From: an uncultured Ruminococcus sp. | GTDB lineage: Bacteria > Bacillota > Clostridia > Oscillospirales > Acutalibacteraceae | DNA: 41,529 nucleotides | Assembly (NCBI GenBank): GCA_902761375.1 | Contig: CACWKB010000022.1 | Location: 1-41,529 of the forward strand | Direction: 5' to 3' | Part shown: positions 36,778 through 41,529 of the stretch, piece by piece | Layout: every line of letters begins with the position of its first letter | How positions within the stretch are numbered: position 1 is the stretch's first letter | Program-made: the position numbers and the translations under genes | The notes under the pieces: model-generated | What the model was told of the DNA's origin: nothing | Databases searched by the model: none | The model's input: the letters and a program-made list of their open reading frames with translations, nothing else

Positions 36778-37712
36778 GTTTTCAGCAGCTCTCTGATTTT
36801 GCTTTCGTTGAGGTTTTCGCCGATCACTATCAGGATATCCTGACCTCGGTCGATGCTTCTGAGCTCCGTCGATTCGCGCGTGGCGTTGATCTCAAGCCAG
36901 CCCTCGCCCTCGCGCAGAAAGCCCTTCAAGCGGAACACCCGTCCGAATCCGGGGTCGCTCATAAGGGCGTTGACCGCGCTCATCAGCGAATCGCGGCGAA
37001 GCCCGCTGTTGAGGAAATACAGCGAGCGGTAGCCGCCGTCGTCGTGGCTGGTGAGCGTCTTGACGTAATCCGCGGCGACATATCCGCTCTGCGCGATACC
37101 GTCGAGCTCGTCGTCGGTGAGCTCGTCCCACGGCTTGGCGATGATGCTGTCCCTGTCAAAGCGGCGAGCGCATCCGAACCGCTCCATCGCGCGGTTGAGG
37201 CGGTCGATAGTTGACGAGATATCGCTTTCAAGCGCAAGCTGCGTCTTGCTCAGGATCACGGCGCCGGCGTTTGCAAGCTGAGAGGCGAGCAGGAATTCCG
37301 AGTTCTCCGAGAGCCTGCCTTCGAGCTTCGCGTCCACGACGGCGATCACGCTGCCGATCCGGTACCATTGATCGAGCGGAGGCTCCCAGAGCGCGTCAAA
37401 GAACTCGTCAATGTCAAATATGCCCGACGGCTCGATCAGCACGCGGTCGTAGCCGCTCATCCCGAGCGCGATAAGCTTTGTCTTGAAGCGGCGGCGGTGG
37501 CAGTCGAGGTCGCAGGCTCCGGAGACGGATTCCAGTCCGCAGTTCTCGCCCTCAAGGTCTGAGAGCAGCATGGTGTCGACGTTGACCGCGCCGTAGTCGT
37601 TTTCGAGTATGCCGAGCCTTTCGCCCTTTTTCAGCAGGTGCTCGGCGTATTTTCTGATGAAGGTGGTTTTGCCCGAGCCGAGAAAGCCCGTGATAAGGTC
37701 GATCCTCACCAT
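36774..37712 (-). CDS. CobW/P47K-family (G3E) GTPase
   Basis: 312 residues. Walker A GFLGSGKTT at 9-17, ILENDYGAVNVD switch region, and IEPSGIFDIDEF. The metal-binding CxCC motif of canonical CobW/ZNG proteins is replaced by GACDLDCHRRR, with two cysteines spaced C-x3-C, so metal preference is uncertain. A short C-terminal CobW_C-like domain (RVFRLKGFLREGEGWLEIN) is present. G3E GTPases insert or deliver metals (Zn, Co, Ni). It is the last gene of the minus-strand operon and overlaps the flavodoxin gene by 7 bp, so the two are probably translated together. Confidence 0.85.
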   Translation of the reverse strand: MVRIDLITGFLGSGKTTFIRKYAEHLLKKGERLGILENDYGAVNVDTMLLSDLEGENCGLESVSGACDLDCHRRRFKTKLIALGMSGYDRVLIEPSGIFDIDEFFDALWEPPLDQWYRIGSVIAVVDAKLEGRLSENSEFLLASQLANAGAVILSKTQLALESDISSTIDRLNRAMERFGCARRFDRDSIIAKPWDELTDDELDGIAQSGYVAADYVKTLTSHDDGGYRSLYFLNSGLRRDSLMSAVNALMSDPGFGRVFRLKGFLREGEGWLEINATRESTELRSIDRGQDILIVIGENLNESKIRELLKT

Positions 37713-38209
37713 GTCTTTATCAGCCTTGCGAGGTTGTCGAGCTTTTGGGCGTTTTCGGTGTGGGGGTCCTTCTTGTTCGGCTCACAGATCAGCGCTTCGG
37801 CTTTGAGCTTGCCGTCCTTTCTGCCCGTCAGATATTCTCTGAGCTTTGCCTGAGCCTTGTCTCCGCCGCCGCCCTTGTAGCTCAAAAGCGAGCCGAGGGT
37901 CTTGCCCTTTAGCCTGTCGCGGTTCTCCTCGACGAAGCTGCGTATCGGGGGCGTAAAGGTGCTCGCCCACACCGGAGAGGCGAAGATGACCGCGCCGTAT
38001 TTTTCGGCGTTGAAGATGTAGGGCTGGAGCTTAGGGGTCTCGCCGGCGAGCGCGCTCTTGCCGCCGACAAGGAACTTTGCGGCTCCGGTCGAGGGATAGG
38101 GCTTGACGGTGTGAAGCTGCAGCAGATCGGCTCCCGAACGCTCGGCGAGCTTCTCACAGAGCTGCTTTACATGGTTTTCAAGCGAGTAGTAAACGATCAG
38201 GGTTTTCAT
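37706..38209 (-). CDS. Flavodoxin-family protein
   Basis: 167 residues with the flavodoxin fold: MKTLIVYYSLENHVKQLCEKLA at the start gives the phosphate-binding strand-loop-helix (loop YSLENHV, slightly different from the usual S/TxTGNT), VIFASPVWASTFTPPIRSFVEE is the second FMN-contact region, and GSLLSYKGGGGDKA the third. Likely binds FMN and acts as a one- or two-electron carrier or quinone/NADPH oxidoreductase. It lies 44 bp after mntP and overlaps the CobW gene by 7 bp. Confidence 0.85.
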   Translation of the reverse strand: MKTLIVYYSLENHVKQLCEKLAERSGADLLQLHTVKPYPSTGAAKFLVGGKSALAGETPKLQPYIFNAEKYGAVIFASPVWASTFTPPIRSFVEENRDRLKGKTLGSLLSYKGGGGDKAQAKLREYLTGRKDGKLKAEALICEPNKKDPHTENAQKLDNLARLIKTW

Positions 38210-38253
38210 TTTTCATCAACTCCGTTTATAAGTATCGGCACAGACGCCGTGTA

Positions 38254-38814
38254 TCATCCGCCGAAGAAAATGTGCTCGATCAAAATCTTGACGCCGATGC
38301 CTATCAGCACCAGACCGCCGAGCAGCTCGGCCTTGGATTTGAACTTCTGCCCGAACACATTGCCGATCTTGATGCCTGCCATCGAGAAGCAGAAGGTGGT
38401 CGCGGTGATGATGAGCACCGCGGGCAGGATATGGACCTCCAAAAACGAGAACGTGATGCCGACCGCGAGCGCGTCGATGCTGGTTGCGACCGCCAGCGGA
38501 AGCATCGCCTTGGGGGCGAACGAGGGATCCGCCTTTTCCTCCTTGCCGAAGGATTCGCGGATCATGTTTCCGCCGATCAGCAGGAGCAGCACAAAGGCTA
38601 TCCAGTGGTCAAAGTCGCGTATCAGCCACGCAAACGAGCTGCCGAGCAGAAAGCCGAGCAGCGGCATCAGCCCCTGAAAGCCGCCGAAATACGCGGCGGG
38701 GATCAGCATATGCGCGGGCTTGAGCTTTTTTACGGTCAGACCCTTGCAGATGGATACCGCAAAGGCGTCCATCGACAGCCCCACGGCGAGCAGAAATATT
38801 TCCCAGTATGACAA
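38254..38814 (-). CDS. mntP: Manganese efflux pump MntP (TTG start)
   Basis: 186 residues, six membrane helices in two similar halves, exporting Mn(II). The key acidic residues are D16 in GLSMDAFAVS and D114 in ATSIDALAVG. The start is TTG at 38814 preceded by AAGGTGAT; no in-frame ATG fits. mntP is often controlled by a manganese (yybP-ykoY) riboswitch, but only 26 bp separate it from azlD and no such element is visible, so it depends on the operon promoter. Confidence 0.93.
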   Translation of the reverse strand: MSYWEIFLLAVGLSMDAFAVSICKGLTVKKLKPAHMLIPAAYFGGFQGLMPLLGFLLGSSFAWLIRDFDHWIAFVLLLLIGGNMIRESFGKEEKADPSFAPKAMLPLAVATSIDALAVGITFSFLEVHILPAVLIITATTFCFSMAGIKIGNVFGQKFKSKAELLGGLVLIGIGVKILIEHIFFGG

Positions 38815-38840
38815 TTCTAATCACCTTGATATAAGTAAGA

Positions 38841-39176
38841 TCAGGTGCGGAATACAAGCTGAACCAGCACCATATAGAAGGCGACGCCGCTGAATACGCT
38901 GATCAGCGTGTTGCGCTTCCAGATATGAAGCCCCGCGACGAGAAGTCCGGCGAGAGCCTCGGGGATGCCGAAGGGGTAGGCGAGCACGTTGACGCCCTTG
39001 AAGCAGTAGACTACGAGCATCCCGATAATAGCATATGGCAGCACCGTACCCAAATATGTGATGACCTTGGGTCTTTTGCGTCCCTCGGGGAAGATCAGAA
39101 ACGGCAGGAACCGCGTCAGCGCGATGACCACAGCCATAACGCCGACGAGTATCAGCGAGTGAAGCGTGTTATTCAT
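38841..39176 (-). CDS. azlD: Branched-chain amino acid exporter small subunit AzlD
   Basis: 111 residues, four predicted membrane helices, the small partner of AzlC. Typical features are LTRFLPFLIFPEGRKRPKVITYLGTVLPYAI-type sequence and YCFKGVNVL. It overlaps the end of azlC by 8 bp. AzlCD proteins export branched-chain amino acids and analogues such as 4-azaleucine in Bacillus subtilis; the substrate here is inferred from the family. Confidence 0.92.
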   Translation of the reverse strand: MNNTLHSLILVGVMAVVIALTRFLPFLIFPEGRKRPKVITYLGTVLPYAIIGMLVVYCFKGVNVLAYPFGIPEALAGLLVAGLHIWKRNTLISVFSGVAFYMVLVQLVFRT

Positions 39177-39888
39177 CGGGCTTCACCTCGGTTTCGTCGC
39201 CGGAGCCCGTCTTGTCGAGCTTTTTGCGGAACAGCACCAGCCCCACGGCGATCAGCGTCATCGAGGGGATAATAAAGTAATCCGCGCCGAAGATCAGCAG
39301 GCAGATCAGAGTGACCGACGCGCCCAAGATCGCGGAGATATGGTTTTTGGTGCTCAGCCACTGCTCCACCATTATGACGATGAACAGCGCGGTCATCGCA
39401 AAGTCGATGCCCTTGCCGCTGAACGGCAGCACCGCGCCGAGCACCGCCCCCAACACACAGCCCGTGATCCAGTAGAGGTGGTCGAGCGAGGTGAGGAAGA
39501 GGTAGTATTTTTTGCGGTCGATATCGTCATCGAGCTTTGCGGTGCAGACGACCGAGTAGGTCTCGTCGGTCAGCCCGAAGATCAGGTAGGGCTTCATCGC
39601 GCCCGTTCCGCGGTATTTGTCGAGCAGCGAAAAGCCGTAGAAAAAGTGTCTGGCGTTTATTATCAGCGTCATCACGGCGGTCGTCAGGATCGACGCTCCG
39701 CTCGCTAAAAAATCGACGCCCGCGTACTGTCCCGAGCCCGCGAACATGGTGCAGCTCATCAGCAGCGCCCACAGCGGGCTGTAGCCCTTGCTCTCGAGCA
39801 GCACGCCGAAGCCCACGCCGAGCGCAAGGTAGCCCGCCATGATCGGCAGACTGTCGCGGAAGGCGCGCTTAAAGGTATTTTTCAGCAT
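39169..39888 (-). CDS. azlC: Branched-chain amino acid exporter large subunit AzlC
   Basis: 239 residues with multiple membrane helices. The N-terminal AFRDSLPIMAGYLALGVGFGVLL and the FAGSGQYAGVDFLASGASILTT region, ALIINARHFFYGFSL and LTDETYSVV are AzlC signatures. Located 4 bp after the Crp/Fnr-type regulator, suggesting the regulator controls or senses substrates of this exporter. Confidence 0.93.
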   Translation of the reverse strand: MLKNTFKRAFRDSLPIMAGYLALGVGFGVLLESKGYSPLWALLMSCTMFAGSGQYAGVDFLASGASILTTAVMTLIINARHFFYGFSLLDKYRGTGAMKPYLIFGLTDETYSVVCTAKLDDDIDRKKYYLFLTSLDHLYWITGCVLGAVLGAVLPFSGKGIDFAMTALFIVIMVEQWLSTKNHISAILGASVTLICLLIFGADYFIIPSMTLIAVGLVLFRKKLDKTGSGDETEVKPDE

Positions 39889-39892
39889 GGCG

Positions 39893-40609
39893 TTACTCCG
39901 AATCTGAGCGCACGAGGCTCGGCTCGAGGATCACAAAGTGGTTCTTGCGAAAATCAATGATGCCCTCGCGCTTCAGCTCGCCGAGCGAGCGCGAAAGCGA
40001 CGCGCGGTCTACGGCGAGATAGCTCGCCATCTCGTCGCGCGAGAAGATGAGGTCGAATTCATCCGAATCGTGACGTTTGCGGGCGTACTCGAGCATTCTG
40101 AGGATCTTAGCGCGCAGACTGCGCTGAGACAGGATGTCGAGCCTCCAGGTGTGCTCGCGGAACAGCTCCGCCTGAGAGGCGAGGATGTTGCCGAGGATGC
40201 GGTGCTGGACCGAGGCGAGAGGGGGATAGGTCTCGAAGAGCGGCTCGGGTCTGAGCAGCAGGATATCGGTATCGACCTCCGCCAAAAAATCGTAAACATT
40301 TTTGTCGATCTTCATCATGGAAACGATAGTGCCGAAGGTTTCTCCGGCGCGAACTGTGCGTATCAGGCTCTGGTAGCCCGAACGGTCGATGTGAAACACC
40401 TTTGCAACGCCCGTAAAAACCAGCCCAATATGCTTGCCGACCTCGAGGCTGTCCGAGTGAATGGAATCGCCCGCGGTCAGGTGAAGCATCCCCGGGTTTG
40501 AAAAGCGCAGAAATTCCGTCAGCTCGTCACGGCTCAGGTTCCTGAAAAGGAGCTGTTCGGCTATCAGCTCCATTTGACGGTCGGTGCAGACGTCAAGAAA
40601 TCTATCCAT
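39893..40609 (-). CDS. Crp/Fnr-family transcriptional regulator
   Basis: 238 residues: a cyclic-nucleotide-binding-type beta-roll at about 20-135 (GMLHLTAGDSIHSDS, VRAGETFGTIVSM), a long dimer helix at 135-160, and a Crp-type winged helix-turn-helix near 185-225 (SRDEMASYLAVDRASLSRSL GELKREG in sequence). No cysteine pattern for an Fnr [4Fe-4S] cluster and no clear cAMP-contact RxS pair are visible, so the effector is unknown. First gene of the six-gene minus operon; RBS AAGGAAGG. The promoter carries a perfect 12-bp palindrome, which may be its own binding site. Confidence 0.9.
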   Translation of the reverse strand: MDRFLDVCTDRQMELIAEQLLFRNLSRDELTEFLRFSNPGMLHLTAGDSIHSDSLEVGKHIGLVFTGVAKVFHIDRSGYQSLIRTVRAGETFGTIVSMMKIDKNVYDFLAEVDTDILLLRPEPLFETYPPLASVQHRILGNILASQAELFREHTWRLDILSQRSLRAKILRMLEYARKRHDSDEFDLIFSRDEMASYLAVDRASLSRSLGELKREGIIDFRKNHFVILEPSLVRSDSE

Positions 40610-40638
40610 ATAACCTTCCTTTTGCTTTGGTAATAATC

Positions 40639-40667
40639 ATTATAGCATTTTAAGCTTGCAATTGCAA
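40639..40667 (-). promoter_or_regulatory. Promoter of the Crp-azlCD-mntP-flavodoxin-CobW operon
   Basis: On the minus strand TTGCAA (40662-40667), 17 bases, TATAAT (40639-40644). Confidence 0.75.
40656..40667. promoter_or_regulatory. Perfect palindrome overlapping the -35 box
   Basis: TTGCAATTGCAA, a 12-bp perfect palindrome covering the -35 hexamer. Its location suits an operator for autoregulation; Crp-family sites are longer two-half-site palindromes, so the assignment is tentative. Confidence 0.4.
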
Positions 40668-40697
40668 CATAAACCTTGCGGTTTTGGGATGAGAAGT

Positions 40698-40837
40698 GGT
40701 TAGGGATTAGGGGTTAGGGATTAGGGGTTAGGGATTAGGGGTTAGGGATTAGGGATTAGGGATTAGGGATTAGGGGTTAGGGATTAGGGGTTAGGGATTA
40801 GGGGTTAGGGATTAGGGATTAGGGGTTAGGAGTTAGG
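40698..40837 (+). repeat. Tandem repeat, 20 exact heptads (GGTTAGG/GATTAGG)
   Basis: Exactly 20 units of 7 bp, nine GGTTAGG, ten GATTAGG and a final AGTTAGG, without any gap. The G-rich strand reads like a telomeric repeat (GGG runs every 7 bases) and could form G-quadruplexes. Confidence 0.97.
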
Positions 40838-40945
40838 ATTGTAGGGGTCGGTCTCGACCGACCCGGGAACCGACGTTGCCTTAACGTCCGATTCTTCGGC
40901 AGTGAGCCAAACGTTCGGCGACAGCAAAAGCCTCCTTTGTTAAAG

Positions 40946-41126
40946 ATAATTGAAAGTTGAAAATTGAAAGTTGAAAATTTCGGTCGGGCAGCCGGAATGC
41001 ATTGATGTTTTGCGTTCTCTGCCCGAATATAATTAACAATTAACGATTAACAATTAACAGTTATGGGTCGCTTCGCTCCGGAATTATAATGCTGTGTGCG
41101 GTTAGCCTAACGTTAGGTTACAACAA
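40946..41126 (+). repeat. Composite element nested in R1
   Basis: Order: heptads TTGAAAG/TTGAAAA (40950-40977), 41-nt hairpin copy 2 (40985-41025), heptads ATTAACA-type (41032-41066), a GC-rich stretch, AATGCTGTGTGC (41088-41099). The same order occurs at 19253-19412, where AATGCTGTGTGC also follows. Confidence 0.8.
40985..41025. repeat. 41-nt two-stem hairpin repeat, copy 2
   Basis: Same stems as at 19288-19328 (CGGGCA/TGCCCG and GAATGC/GCGTTC), loop ATTGATGTTTT, with GCCG in place of AATG between the stems. Confidence 0.75.
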
Positions 41127-41309
41127 AAAAGCCTCCTTTGTTAAAGGTGGTGGCGCGGCGCTCTGCGCCGTGACGGAGGATTTACACGGCAGGTGTTGAC
41201 CGAAAAGTGAAAACGTTTCTCGATAAAACCTAACGTCCGCCCCTACGATGTATCGGATGTTTGTTTACAGCGGAAAACACGGCATCAGAAAAAATGCGTG
41301 TTCGGAAAT

Positions 41310-41425
41310 CCTCAGTCAGCTTCGCTGACAGCTCCTTTACAAAAGGAGCCTTTAAACGTTGAGCTGTGAACCAAATGGGCTCCCCTTGAGGGGAGCTGTC
41401 AATCCGATAAGGATTGACTGAGGGG
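41310..41425. repeat. Inverted pair of GGAGCTGTC...GACTGAGG repeats
   Basis: 41310-41350 (reverse) and 41378-41425 (forward) are diverged copies of one unit: GGCTCC-stem-GGAGCTGTC, a variable hairpin (AGCGAAGCT or AATCCGATAAGGATT), then GACTGAGG. The remaining sequence to 41529 shows no gene or further structure that I can support. Confidence 0.7.
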
Positions 41426-41529
41426 TGGCTTGCGCCGCACTTTCCTTACAATCCGACGTCGCTCGGTAAAACAAACGCATAGTTCATCGCAAAACGGTAT
41501 CACAGAAAGATAAAGTTCGTTCCCGTTCC

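Larger units (their letters stand above)
40841..41239 (+). repeat. R1 dispersed repeat, interrupted copy
   Basis: Left part 40841-40945 and right part 41127-41239 together make the R1 element seen inverted at 22230-22407. The two parts share a 20-bp direct repeat (40926-40945 and 41127-41146, beginning AAAAGCCTCC) that flanks a 181-bp insert. Confidence 0.9.

Noticed and set aside
38815-38840. Manganese riboswitch before mntP
   Set aside because: Only 26 bp separate azlD and mntP, too short for a yybP-ykoY element.
40698-40837. CRISPR array
   Set aside because: The units are 7 bp direct heptads without spacers, and no cas gene is in the window.

Overview
The window looks like a chromosomal piece of a Gram-positive anaerobe of class Clostridia, most likely a gut Ruminococcaceae/Oscillospirales-type bacterium. 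Reasons: the spc/alpha ribosomal operon has the Firmicutes order, including a small KOW gene between map and infA; a T-box leader is present; ProS is the short archaeal-type enzyme common in Clostridia; MurE keeps a DAP-type Arg motif; and there is a starch-binding/starch-degrading lipoprotein set. TTG starts are frequent (rpsE, secY, the activase gene, the membrane gene at 35983, mntP). Taxonomy is inference from gene content only.

Layout. 1-9108 (+): 3' end of rpsN, then rpsH-rplF-rplR-rpsE-rpmD-rplO-secY-adk-map-KOW-infA-rpmJ-rpsM-rpsK-rpsD-rpoA-rplQ, closed by a strong bidirectional terminator. 9135-10980 (-): a trpB2-type tryptophan synthase beta gene under a tryptophan (UGG specifier) T-box with a consensus promoter. 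11095-17131 (-): shikimate/aromatic block aroE-aroK-tyrA-aroB-aroA-aroC-chorismate mutase. 17251-19247 (+): acpP and proS, each with its own promoter. 19646-22092 (+): metA (acetyl-type residues) and pncB. 22418-23896 (-): murE. 24254-30071 (+): maltodextrin-type ABC importer (binding lipoprotein and two permeases, no ATPase) and a GH13 amylase lipoprotein. 30288-31639 (+): beta-lactamase-fold lipoprotein. 31653-35963 (+): a two-gene BadF/HgdC-type activase plus HgdB-type iron-sulfur partner. 35983-36777 (+): a membrane protein. 36774-40667 (-): Crp/Fnr regulator-azlC-azlD-mntP-flavodoxin-CobW GTPase operon. 40668-41529: gene-free repeat region.

How it fits together: the aro block makes chorismate and prephenate-derived precursors, and the Trp T-box then tunes the last tryptophan step independently. 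The mal/amylase block binds, imports and cleaves alpha-glucans at the cell surface, with the permease ATPase presumably encoded elsewhere. The activase pair is a low-potential electron-transfer machine of the 2-hydroxyacyl-CoA dehydratase/double-cubane class.

The least ordinary material is intergenic. A mosaic family of dispersed repeats occupies 19248-19512, 22100-22407 and 40698-41425. It includes a 113-bp block with 109 identical positions in inverted orientation, a 41-nt two-stem hairpin in two copies, and tracts of different sequence that all share a 7-bp period (one of them 20 exact heptads, telomere-like GGGATTA/GGGGTTA). The malE-malF gap carries two large hairpins, one with a competing downstream pairing partner.
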